Shown one piece after another: positions 12,445-23,759 of a DNA stretch of 64,000 nt (positions are counted from its first letter, which is position 1; the number at the start of each line of letters is the position of its first letter). The notes beneath the pieces were generated by a model. The model saw only the letters and a program-made list of their open reading frames with translations. It did not search any database and had not been told where the DNA came from. A program made the position numbers and the translations under genes. The stretch is from Megalobrama amblycephala. Taxonomy: Eukaryota > Chordata > Actinopteri > Cypriniformes > Xenocyprididae. The DNA is taken from contig NC_063054.1 of assembly GCF_018812025.1 (NCBI RefSeq), positions 27,681,856 to 27,745,855 of the forward strand, in the 5' to 3' direction.

Positions 12445-12735
12445 GTCTCAAGGCTAGGGTACTCAAGGTGGTTGCTAGGGTGTTGCTATACGGTTGCTAT
12501 GGTACACAGGGTCGTTGCTAGGGTGTTGCTATGTGGTTGCTGGGGAACTCGGGGTGGTTGCTAAGGTCTTGCTATGCAGTTACTAGGGTACTGGGTGGTT
12601 GCTAAGGTGTTGCTATGCAGTTGCTAGGGTACTCGGGGTGGTTTCTAGGGTGTTGCTATGTGGTTGCTAGGGTATTCTGAGTGGTTGCTAAGGTGTTGCT
12701 ATGCAGTTGCTAAGTTGTTTTGGGTGGTTGCTATG
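12444..12735 (+). repeat. 43-bp minisatellite, block 2
   Basis: Second copy of the block, starting with the same gagtctcaaggctagggt lead-in and ending with the same gttgttttgggtggttgcta. Internal unit order differs slightly, which indicates unit gain or loss after the 380-bp duplication. Confidence 0.93.
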
Positions 12736-12765
12736 AGATAGATAGATCATATTAGAGAGAGAGAG

Positions 12766-12839
<74 letters not shown>
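12736..12839 (+). repeat. (GATA)n microsatellite, block 3
   Basis: GATA array interrupted once by catatta(ga)n at about 12749-12768. The block is the right boundary of the compound array. Confidence 0.96.
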
Positions 12840-14661
12840 GTTTATGAGTTTCAATGGATTAGAAATAGTACATAGAATGGCACTCGAGTCTAATTGAGTT
12901 TGAGTCTAATGGGCTTCCATAGTTTAAATTTGAATTTTGACAGTTGGAATTTGAAAGTCTTGGCTCATTTGAACATTCCGTCAATAAAAGTCAATGGGAT
13001 TTTTCCAAGCTTTAATAGTCATTTTTAGGAAAACCGTAAGTCGGATCAGTTAGAAAAGATACAGCACACTAAGTCAGAACAGTCTGAATGTCTGACCCGA
13101 GTTTGGAGTTTGTAGAGTTAAAGCTCTAGGAGGAGTTAGAGTTGGAAATTTTAGTCTCAGAAGAAAATAGCATAACAGTAAGTTGGCTTTTTCAAGCCAA
13201 CTTAATAATAATGATACTAAAATAACACTGTGTTGTATGCACATTTCGGAGGCTAATTAAAAAAAGAAAGAAAAAAAAACATCATATGTCATATAAAAAT
13301 GACCAAATATAGCCCACTCTGTCTGATAACAGCAGTGTTGTGCATTGCATGTGTGTGTCCTGGTAAATATTAGCCATTATGTATATGTACTCATATTGTT
13401 CAGCATTACATGCCACTAAACAATAACCAGGAAGCACAGCTAACATTTGCTAACCTGTTTCGATTTAGTCCGGGCTGTCTTCAGTTCCCTCCTTAGTCAA
13501 ACATATTAGTCCTTAACATAAACTACATCTAAGTATCATCGACAGAGGAAAACCTGCTGACATACAAACATGTAAGCCTTGAAATTGCATACACAGCTGT
13601 TGTTTAGCTCATTTGCCTTGCTGAAGGTTAAACCAAACAAGTGTTTTATTACAGCGGTTATGGTTTTGTTTGGTCCCATATGAAGCCAACTTGACTATGT
13701 GAGGATAATTAAATGATTTTAGATGGTAAAAAAACAGGAAAGCAAACCCATAATCAACACTGTTGTCTTGCGATGGACAAGCTGACACATCAAAGAAAGC
13801 CTGTGGCATCTTGTTAAAACTCTACAACATCTCACGCTGCTGTAAACCTTCCACAAAACACACAGGCAGCACTTTCCTCCAACGCAAAATAACTGTAAAC
13901 GTTTAATTACATTCATAAAGTAGATAGAGGTGGTAAATCACCCAGGCGTATGTGTGTGTGTGCATTTGTGTGTGTAATATAACAACAGAACAAATGCATT
14001 ACAGCAACTGTTCTTCGCATTAGGGGGCTGCTATTGGGTGGGGTGTGCACAACAGTGGCATGCTTGTATTGAGGAAGGTGGCTGTGACTGTGCCAGTTTC
14101 TCCTGTAGTAAATACATTAAAAGTCCCATATAAACTATTCTAGGCCTTGCGGCTGGTGTTGAGTGCATCTTGAGGTGGGGTGAGTGGGCTGCGGGCACGG
14201 AGTGGCTGCTGATGGGGGCTCAGGGTGGGCCAATTCCATCTTGCTGATGGGTACACTTCAAGAATCATGACCAGATGTTCATTAATGAGCTTTTAGAAGA
14301 CCACTGGGTGAGAAAGAGAACAAATGCAAGAACTAGTTGTTGTTTGAGTGTTTCAAATATGTTGCTCCACAAGCGAATAGTGTTTAAAAAACCCTTTTTA
14401 GCAGCTGAAATAGAGTTAGGAAATGTGAGAAACCAAGCAATTTTCATGTTTGGTTCCACAGATGCATTTTTCAAAACACTGTATAACTAAATACTCTGAA
14501 AGAGTTCCCTGCAGAGCAAAAGGAACAGCATGACCAGTGAAGTCCGATTCCTGAGCTAATGACCCATGAAATGGTAATTTTTAGTGAATCAAAAACATTA
14601 GGTACATTGCAATTTGCGTACTTGTGCACTATGCCATTTTGTAGTATAAACATTCTGAGCA
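12840..14661. other. Gene-free interval
   Basis: No splice-flanked exon is seen. A short (gt)n stretch lies near 13950-13975. Nothing else stands out; open frames are short. Confidence 0.5.
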
Positions 14662-15300
14662 GTAGTGTTGGGGGTAACACATTACAAGTAACTTAAGATT
14701 TCTATCCACTAGAGGCATATTCAAAACAAAGGCGTAGCTTGATGATGGCAAGTTTGAGTGCGGAATCTTGGGACATGTGGTCTTCACATCACAGCTGGTG
14801 GACACAATTGGGATAGGACTCGGTGAAGAAATCATGTTCATGGATGCAATTATTAACGTTACTGTAGTATGAAGCAGAGCAGAACCGAGTGTTGTGGGAG
14901 CTGAACGAGGCCGCTGGAGCGATTGCGCAACACACGCCTCACGAGCAGCGAAACATTTATTATGCCAGTCACCGGCGCCACTTCCGCTTTTCCAGTCATG
15001 AGTATGAGGTGACGCAGCTCTGTTTATCATATTAGATACATTTGAGAGTGTTGAAAATGATGTTATAATGTTACTCTGTGCGTTCGCTCGGCGGCTGCTG
15101 TGAGACACTTGTTTGAGAAAACTATGTGAACTCCGATTCCCTAGCAAAAGACTCCTTTGAGCCATTTCTATCAGAAATCAGTAATGGAATCATTAAGGAA
15201 CCAGAGTCGGAAAGAGGAATCGAAAACAGAACACATATCATTAAATTCCTTGCAATTTCCATTCGTACCAACAAGATCTGAGCAAACAGTAAATGACTCA
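14662..15300. mobile_element. Probable non-autonomous repeat (boundaries uncertain)
   Basis: Starts near gtgttgggggtaacacatta, a terminus I associate with abundant fish repeats. It ends in a purine-rich tract with gattcc/ggaatc motifs (15135-15230). The 178-codon minus-strand frame at 14629-15165 (MAQRSLLLGNRSSHSFLKQV...) has no recognised domain and no splice context, so I take it as a by-product of the GC-richer repeat. A decayed gene fragment is the alternative. Confidence 0.45.
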
Positions 15301-18300
15301 TGATTCATATAGCATCTGTTTAACGTTAAACAATAAGAGACTTAACTCTAAAATGCTTAACTGACCACATTAGAATGTTTTTCATTAACTATTCAAATCA
15401 TACGTTGTGTAGACTCTTGGGACTGATGATTTATCATAAAATAAATAAATCTTAAATGGTTTATTTTCTCAAGTTGATCAGTCACTCTCTTAAAGAGTAA
15501 ATGATGACAGAATTTTCATTATTGGGTGCACTATATCTTTATAAAGATTTGAACATAAACACATTGGAGGGGCTTGTTTCATTTGAACTAGTTTATGCTT
15601 AAGCTAGCATTTACCATCCCTTTTCTCAATAAAAAAATCATGCCTTTTTCAACTATTTACTGATTTCTGCGTAGAGAGCATTTCTGTGGAACCGTCTTTA
15701 TTGTCTCAAGTTTCTTGAAATTTGTTTTGCTGTATGTCTGAGGTTCTGCCAGATGTGCTGTGGGTGGCTAAACAGGAGACTTGCAGTGGAGTCTTGGATT
15801 AGAGCCTGGACTGGTCAGAGCAAAGCCGCTAATTCAAGTGGTTTAAGCACAAATATATATATAGGTGGAGTCAGCTTCAGGTGACACGATTTAGGAAATG
15901 TGCCAAAATGTTCTTGTACTGGTGAACTCTAGTAATTTAACACACAGGACATTAGTTAAACATGTCAATCAATGCCACATCATGCCAGTAGGGATAAATA
16001 TATAAGAGAAAGTGAAAATAGCCTGGCCTATAAAAACGGCCTATATAGTGTACCTTTAAAAAAAATACAAGTAAATAAAATGGTCAAATAATGCAATAAC
16101 ATTAATTCAGTGCATGCTGAGAAGAGGGAGAATGAGATTAAACCACAAAATGACACCTAATATAAAATGGGACCTAAATATTTTTTACAGTGCATGAAAA
16201 AGATATGGCAGAGATGGGTTTTAAAGGACAGAAAGTGGAAGACTTTTATGATAAAAGAGTCAGCAAATGATCACAGGATAATTTCTGTCCTTTCCAATCA
16301 TCGCATGACATCACACAGATCCGTCTCTGGTCCCCTAAACTCTTTGCAGATGGCCACAACTGGAAACTGAAACTCTGTCTTGCAGCATAAACAGAAAGGA
16401 CCGCTCTGTGACGGACATAAATGTGGGAGAGTCAAAACATGTGGGATTTGAAACCATTACATCTGCCTGCTTTGACAGCTTTGACCTCTAATCATCCCCA
16501 TATTGACCTCAACCTTCCTTGAGGTCAACCATCAATTGGCTGTTTGTCTTTTTGACCCGTTCCCTGACTGATTAAGGGAAGTGCATTTTTATTGATGGCT
16601 AAAAGTCACAGCGAGGCCACGATGTGCACTTGCTGTTCCTGCCCTGATTCCTACTTGATTGCCTATAAATTATATACAGCCATCAAATGTATATACAGCC
16701 TGCTCTGTGCGATCTTCCCAAGACACCAATAGAGTAAAACTTCCCGTTTCCCTTACATGGTATGAAATGTCGAACTTGATCCACTGTGTGAATTTATCTG
16801 GCTCACAAAATAAATATCTCTTCATATTGGACTGTGCAGTCCTAGTTTTGTTAAATATATCAAGCCGGTATAGTGGTAAATATATAAGGGATTGTGTGAA
16901 AAGAGAGCAGTATAAAAAAAAAAAGTGTTTGCAAGTGCATAACAAAATGAAGGCTGCTTACATGACTTTTTTTCAGTTTAATTAATTTACTTAATTATTT
17001 TCAGGAAATGTCTTGACTAAATTAAAAATGTTAGGTTGCCATGATTTAAAATCTACCATCATTGTAATCTATTAACTTTAAGTAACTCTAAGAAGATAAA
17101 GCTGTATTCATTTTCATCGCAAATCTTTGTTTTAATTACATGGTTTTAAAGTGCTCAATTTTATGTGATTCCTCTGGTTTTCTAATAGAACAGAGACCAA
17201 AATCCTTGTTTTTTTAATCTTTCTCAGCCAAAAGAAAGCTATTTTATGCTATAACACATAATGAATCCTTCATTTTTTGCTCTCAAATCATTCCATATGA
17301 TTCATATGCACCTATATTTTGTCTAAAAGAAACTTTATCTGTGTAATTTTAGATAGCCAAGCTGAACTTGTTACCAAGGTGTTGGGTGATGCACAAATTT
17401 CTTCATTTCGGACATGTATGGTTAATATTACTCATGCCGAGATTCTTATGTTATTTCAATCCTGCAATAAATCTGGTTTTATTAATAGAGAGGACTAGGT
17501 TGTATCTCATAAAACCATATTTATTCTGAATTCATTCATTCAGATGTAAGAATGTTTTGATTCCACAGCTTCACTCAACACATCTGAACAAAAATTTGCA
17601 AGATTTATTCTGCCTATAGACTGTATATGGCACACAATCTAACATGGCCATTCTTGCTCTGAAGTTTGAACACATGAACTGCAAATTCAGGCTCCTTCTT
17701 TAGGTCACGGTGGATGTTTCTCACAGGCATTCCTTGTAACTAGGAATATGGTCAGGCCTGTGCCAAAGACTCTTCCATCTTAATTTAACACAAGCTCACG
17801 TTCACTCGCCCTGCCATATGGAGCCCGCATCTTCTCAAAGTCTACATTTATCCTTTCCCGAGGTGTTTCTCCTTTAAAGTACACAAATAATTCCAGATGG
17901 ATCAAAGATGTGAGTTTGCCTTTAAAAAGCTGCTGTAAAGTGGTAGTGATTGTTTGGTTGCCCTGTGTAGGGCAATTAACGATGCTTGACTTTTTAACAA
18001 AATACAGTTGAGGAATGGTTGGGGGGCCAGAAGCATATTTGTCCTCTGCGTGTTGACATACAGACCCAGATATATATAAAAAAGCCCAGGAAGAGCAGAA
18101 GAGAAAAAGAGAGAGACTAGAGAGAATTAAGATGACTGCTAGCTGCAAGTCTTTATTTATGGTTTTCTGTCGGGATGAAGTGTTATGTCATGGCAATGGG
18201 CCAAACACATCAAATCTGTCAAAGATGGCTGCCAATTTAAATGAATTACTAGGTGATATCTGTGAAGAATCACTCTGAGAGACATTTAAAAATATATGTT

Positions 18301-18498
18301 AAGTATTTAGACTGTGTTGTGTTTGACATATTAACATACTGTATGGAACAGAGTCAAAAGAGAGCATTTTCAAAAGTTTTGCAATTCCACATTAAATCAA
18401 ACACATATGTACAACATTGTGTAGGAAAACTGATTTAAATTCATTTCAAATATACTCATTTCATTTCATATATTCGTTCATTCATTCATTATTTTTTT

Positions 18499-18562
<64 letters not shown>

Positions 18563-19361
18563 TGTGATATTTTCTGAATAATGAAAATTATTATTTATAA
18601 ATTCATTCATTCTTTCATTCATTTATGCATTGTGGCAGAGTTGCCTTTTTTCCTGTGCAATTGGGAAACCCTCTAAATCTATATGAATTACTGTATAACT
18701 TTCAGTGACTATATATATCATTTTTTAAATTACACTTGACAGTGTTTGACCACCAAGTATGTCTACTTGCCAACACTGGAAGCTCAACACACTTATGCAA
18801 CCAAACCGTCCACCACAAATGAAGGTCATACCCAGAATGTCTCACTGCTGCTAATGGTAATAATGGGAAATCAGACATCAACAAAAGTAGCAGACAAGAG
18901 TTAACTCAGACTAATTTGGCAGCACATGCCAGATCACACAGATAAGCAGCTGATCCAGACAAATTACAGGGCCTCCAATAGTCCCACACAGAGTGCTTAC
19001 TCCTGCCACAATCATGGGTGCTTCTGGCAATAAAGCAAAAAGTGAAACTCGATACAACTGTTTGACGTTTTCTCTCTGTGGATTTCATGCTTTTTATCAC
19101 CAAGCATGCTCTTTCATTAACCTCTGACCTCTCTACCACTAGGAGTGCAGGATGGCTCAGTGAATGTGAAGAGGGTAATTGGAGCAAGAGGAGGAGGATA
19201 AACAAACTTAGCCGTTGACTCCAATAGTCTGATGTAAAGCTTTTTTGGTGGACTGCTAAAAACCAAACACTTTCGTACAATATTTAAACACTTTTTATGC
19301 AATAGTTATACAAAACTATAGAGTTTAACTGGTTTAATCCACTGGCCTATGCATATATCCA
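15301..19361. other. Gene-free interval with a possible regulatory island at 16430-16660
   Basis: No exon is supported. At 16430-16660 a more GC-balanced single-copy stretch carries paired tgacctcaa/ttgaggtca motifs (nuclear-receptor-like half sites in inverted order, about 16503-16528) and taaagggaagtgcattttta-like sequence. The rest is AT-rich with short (cattcatt)n stretches around the TA array. Confidence 0.4.
18504..18559. repeat. (TA)n microsatellite
   Basis: About 28 TA units flanked by (ATTC)n-like cattcattcatt stretches on both sides. Confidence 0.97.
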
Positions 19362-19743
19362 TTAAAGTTGACATAAAACGGAAGTCGCGATAGTCTTTTA
19401 ATCCCTATTGTTGCATATATCCGAATGAAACCGCTGCTCAAGAGAAAGTGTAGGGCGGGATTTGATTTAGTCTATCGGGAATTGATTGGATCATCGTGGT
19501 TTGCCATTGCTGTGATGTCATGTGAGTGACAGGTTCTTCCGCCCTCGTGCCAGTGAACATGTCATCAGAGAAGAGAAGAGATGTCACTGCAAGAGGGAGG
19601 ATCATTTATTTTGATTAAAGATTATGAGGGCACATGAATTAAAAAATAAATAAAATAATGATGTGCATGGATAAACCATTAAATACTGCAATAATCCTTA
19701 AAAAAAAATAAGAATGGTCAATTTTGGTTTCATGGTGACTTCA
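19362..19743 (+). mobile_element. MITE-like repeat with ttaaagttgacat termini, copy A
   Basis: About 380 bp collinear with 47993-48354. Shared blocks are gtttgccattgctgtgatgt, catgtgagtgacaggtt, agagaagagatgt and agattatgagg-cacatgaatt. The left end ttaaagttgacataaaac and the right end tttcatggtgactt are imperfect inverted repeats. No coding frame. The 2473-2635 fragment is a third copy. Confidence 0.75.
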
Positions 19744-19958
19744 CTGTTGTTATTCTATTTAAAACTGTTTTAACAAACCATGTTACAGTTTATTAGAAAA
19801 TAATATACAAGCATTAATTCACATTCTTATATGTAATGTCAATAATTATTAATATTGTTGTAAAATGTACAGTAGAGCTGCTTAGCTTACAGTTCTCCAC
19901 CAACTCATGGAAAAGCATTCATTAGATCCACACTTCTGGATCTCAGCATATTGAGTAA

Positions 19959-20109
19959 TGCTGCCTTCACGTACTCTCGGAATTATCGTAAATACGTTTC
20001 CTTGGTAAAAATTGCACATGAACGCCCTTCAATTTCGAAACTCGAATGCGTTGAGCTCGTAATCACGACTGGGAATTATCAAATTTCCGAGAGCACGTGA
20101 AGGCAGCAT
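19959..20109. mobile_element. Short palindromic MITE (151 bp)
   Basis: Nearly perfect inverted repeat: left atgctgccttcacgtactct and right agagcacgtgaaggcagcat. The arms run into aattatc/gataatt-like centres. Flanking ta/aa could be a TA-type target. It lies about 410 bp upstream of the gorab start codon and shares termini with 6866-7312. Confidence 0.85.
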
Positions 20110-20379
20110 AAATCTTCAAAAGTTTATTCAAAGGAACAAATGGTTTATTTTGATATGTGCCCAAAGAAATTGTAAATGTCAGCCACCTAAATCTAGTGCC
20201 TGTAATTTAAAAAAAAAATAATAATTTTATACTTCATAATATAAAGTTTATAAAAGAAATATATCTATATTTTTTATATTTTATTCGCAACATTAATAAA
20301 AATATACGTTTCCAAAAAACAAACAGGCAAATTCCGAGGGCACAAGCGAAGGGGGCCTTTCTAGGGTCTTGAACGTGGC

Positions 20380-20520
20380 AGTCAGTATACACAAATATGG
20401 CGGCCAGATGAGAGCGTAAAGTTAATTTCCGTATGTTTATGTTGAAAAAATTACATTTTAACCGACGTATATTTGTCTTTGATGAAACCGATTTGCAAAT
20501 AACTTTATAGGGTACTGAAA
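20380..20520 (+). promoter_or_regulatory. gorab: gorab 5' UTR/promoter-proximal region with YY1-like site and short uORF
   Basis: The stretch caaatatggcggccag matches the known YY1 core (AAnATGGCGGC) typical of TATA-less housekeeping promoters. The ATG within it (20397) opens a 4-codon upstream frame (Met-Ala-Ala-Arg-stop, 20397-20411). No TATA box is evident. The transcription start is not determined by sequence alone. Confidence 0.5.
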
Positions 20521-21376
20521 ATGGCTGCGTGGGCTGGATTTTCAGAGGAAGAACTACGAAAATTGCAGCACAACGGCGATCTCAGTGAGTACAAATGTTG
20601 AAAAGTTCACTCCATTCATTAAACTTACTTTATTAAATACAGAAAATGTGCCTTGTCTCAAAACATATGTCGATCTGCCTACTTAGCGTATCTAGGTTCT
20701 CTTCTAGACACGCAGCCACTAACTTTAATATTTGGCTGAATCCTGATAAATTTGCTTTAATCTGCACCCAGTAAACCAGGCTGTGCCTGTCACATTGGGT
20801 CGTGGCCGGAGACCTGCTCCGACTAACCGGAGCAGACAGCAGCTGCAGCGGGAGAGGGCTCTGCAGCTGGCAGCCAAACAGGAGGAGGACAGCCACTCTC
20901 TTCCACTTGAACAACAGCTTACCAAGACCCCAGACCCACCTGTTGTCAGTCATCCTGCTCCTGTTAAATCACGGGACGAGTCCAAACCGTTGGAGTCGCA
21001 ACTGGTTCAGCATGAGGCAGAACCTGTTGACCGAGAACCACCTGCAGAGTCTGAACCACCAGCAATCGTCAAGGAGCTGGACAAGCAGGAAGTGGAATTG
21101 TTAGTAAGTCTAGTTCCTTTGCAAACATGGGCTCAGATATTAATATGCTCATGTGAAGATATTTTCCATTATAATATTTCATATTGATTAAATAATGTTT
21201 TATTATTATACAAAAACATTGTTGAATATTTTTTACACCAAATTTACAAGAAAAAATAAATATTCTGAAAAAAGAAAATATTTATGTATATTTATTTGCA
21301 TTGTGAGCAGGGTTTTATGTGGAATTGGTTACCTTTTATATTTTATATGTTCTAATACTGTATATATTTCAATGTG

Positions 21377-21445
<69 letters not shown>

Positions 21446-22689
21446 CAAATCTTTATATTTTAATATAATTTATATTTTTTTTTCAAATCTTTATAATATA
21501 TTTTAAAACAACAGATTGAATCTGTAAGAATCATTGTAGATGACCATATCATTTGTTTGTTTTTGTTGTAATGACTTCAAATGTAAGTCTCCACCAAACT
21601 TTTCTTATAACAGGCGAGAGAAGAACCGTCTGCAGCAGTTGCAGTGGGAACAACGGGTAATGGAGGAGAAGAATAAAAAAAGAAAAGCTCTCCTTACAAA
21701 GACCATTGCTGAAAAGTATGAGAGAATCTCATTTTAAACCATTATTAAAATCAGTCTGTCTGGAGTATGATAACTTAAATGAAAATCCAAAGACGATATT
21801 TTAAATATTGTCACTTCATCTTTCCCAGATCCAAACAGACACAGGCTGAAGCTGTGAAACTGAAGAAGATCCAGAGGGAACTTCAAGCACTGGATGATTC
21901 TGTGTCCAATGACATCGGGATTCTCAGAAAACTGATAGAGCAGTCCAGCATGGATTATTCTCTGGCATGGTAATTCCTTGTCTTCCATTTTCACAGTCCA
22001 CTCCAAGTGTACTTCAAACCAAGTTCACAGTAGCTTCATGTTGGAAGCAGCATCAGTTTGTTTGTGTGTCACATCCTCAAAAGTTAAAAAAAATAGTTGG
22101 AAGTACTTGAAGTCTGTTTGCTCAGCGGTGAAAATACTGCCCTCTGTAGCCTAACTATAATAATTCAGACAAATTATTACTTATAGCAGAACATTTGCAT
22201 TCCTTCCTTGTGATTCAGTTTCACGTTTGGGGCAGGTTTTCAACTATCTGTATTGAAAATTTTAACTCTTGTCTTTGCCATTCTCTTATTGTTGACAGGA
22301 AGCGCTTTGAGAAAGCAGAGGCCGAATATGTTGCCGCTAAGATGGACTTGCACAGGAAGACGGAAGTGAAAGAGCAGCTGACGGAGCACCTGTGTGCAAT
22401 CATCCAACAGAATGAGCTGCGCAAGGCCTGCAAACTGGAGGAGTTGATGCTTCAGCTAGAGCTAAATGCTGAGGAAGTCCCCAGCTCAGAGGAAACGGAT
22501 CTACAGGACAAAGAGAGGGAGGGCAACTCCCAGCATGTTACTGAAACTGGTCCCACAGCAGACATGGAGCAGCGTACAGAAGTGGATACCTCAAGTCTGA
22601 GCAAAGACTGTTCCATTACAGAACCAAAGATCAGCCAAGACAATCAGGAGAGCAAAGCAACAGATGTTTCTGCAGATGGGCTAAGCTAG
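20521..22689 (+). CDS. gorab: gorab: golgin, RAB6-interacting (five coding exons)
   Basis: Exons by splice sites and frame: 20521-20584, 20772-21099, 21614-21715, 21829-21969, 22299-22689, giving 341 aa. The start [16 protein letters not shown] matches the vertebrate GORAB N-terminus. [11 protein letters not shown] (exon 2) is the conserved N-terminal motif. Exons 3-5 give a long charged coiled coil (about residues 130-260) with [23 protein letters not shown] and [20 protein letters not shown], all nearly as in human. The tail beyond about residue 265 is acidic and poorly conserved. The exon 2 donor is best placed at GAATT|gttagt, because the stronger-looking gtaagt 4 bp downstream breaks the frame. 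In mammals GORAB binds RAB6 and SCYL1 at the trans-Golgi and supports COPI retrieval; loss causes gerodermia osteodysplastica in humans (family knowledge). It is somewhat shorter than the human protein. It lies upstream of prrx1 on the same strand, as in human. Confidence 0.96.
21378..21441. repeat. (TA)n microsatellite in gorab intron 2
   Basis: About 32 TA units inside the intron between gorab exons 2 and 3. The Tyr-Ile repeat frame here is not a protein. Confidence 0.97.
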
Positions 22690-23433
22690 CTTCCAAGCAT
22701 CATCATTTTAATCGTGGCTATATGACAGTTTACATAACACTTGCTACCAGCTTTAGAAGTTTCTTCATTGTGAGATGAACAAACCAATAACCCTGCATTT
22801 ATGACTTAAATTTTGACGTTTTGTGAGACGCAAAGACAGCCTCGGCTCATTCCATAACACTAAAATGCCTTTATTATGGCGCTCGGATATTGACTATGAT
22901 CCGTTAAATTCAGTTGCAATAATAGTTTTTGGTTTTCACTGAAGGTGCTACTTGATCTGCATCATTCCATATTTTTATTGTGGTTCTTTTGGATGTCAGT
23001 CATTGTGCATTTTAATCTGTCTTACATTAAGAAAACAGATAATCTCTTGAAAACATTGTCCATCTTTAAACACTATAAAATACTAAATACTGTTAACTTT
23101 ACCGATTGTTCCATAACTGTGATATTATTCAAAATGGAATTGTGGCAGATGGTCTGGTAGTTTGTAGTTGTGATTTATTTCACATGATGTTGAGTGAATG
23201 GTGGAATCTTTTATCTGTATATGGCGGTTGTCTCGTAAAAATAACTTTATGCGAATGTTAACAAATCAATAACAGCAGTTTTTTTTTTTATTATACAAAG
23301 ATGACCGTTTGTTCAGCAGAGATGAGAACAATTGTTTTGTACTGTAGTGGAAAATACTTTTGAAGCTATGGGAGAATACCATAGCTGTTTTTCTAAATAC
23401 ATATGTTGTATGTATGTAATTTATGCTCTTTCT

Positions 23434-23614
23434 AATAAAACTCCGCTATTCACCAACTCTTAAAAACCTTTAACATGCTGTACGTTATTCGGGGAAAAAA
23501 ATCTTTTGACTGTTTTGAATATGTTTAAATATATATATTTTTTAAATGTCAACTGTATTCGTGTGCATTATAATAGGTATGAAGTATGCTATGAATTATG
23601 TGTTGGGAAATAAA
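23434..23614 (+). terminator. gorab: gorab poly(A) signals
   Basis: AATAAA occurs at 23434-23439 and again at 23609-23614, 745 and 920 bases after the stop codon. The second is followed within 30 bases by gttaacaagtgttgttcc, a GT-rich downstream element. Either may be used; a further aataaa near 23721 is possible. Confidence 0.6.
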
Positions 23615-23759
23615 ATATTTTAATACTGTTAACAAGTGTTGTTCCTTTTTTGAAACCCACTGGAAATCCGTTTATATTTTCGCTTGTCTTTTAAACGTTT
23701 TGTTATTTGTAAAGAATGTTGAATAAACTTGATTTAGCCTAATATTTTCATATTTTATA

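Noticed and set aside
12064..12735. Minisatellite as a CRISPR array
   Set aside because: Units are contiguous with no unique spacers, and the DNA is vertebrate.
14629..15165. 178-codon minus-strand open frame, the longest in the window
   Set aside because: No recognisable domain, no splice or promoter context, and repeat-like termini on both sides. A decayed fragment is not excluded, but nothing supports a gene.
20783..21187. gorab frame continuing past exon 2 to 21187
   Set aside because: Residues after VELL have no match to GORAB; the conserved sequence resumes at 21614 after an intron.
21195..21506. Tyr-Ile repeat protein
   Set aside because: Translation of the (TA)n array inside gorab intron 2.
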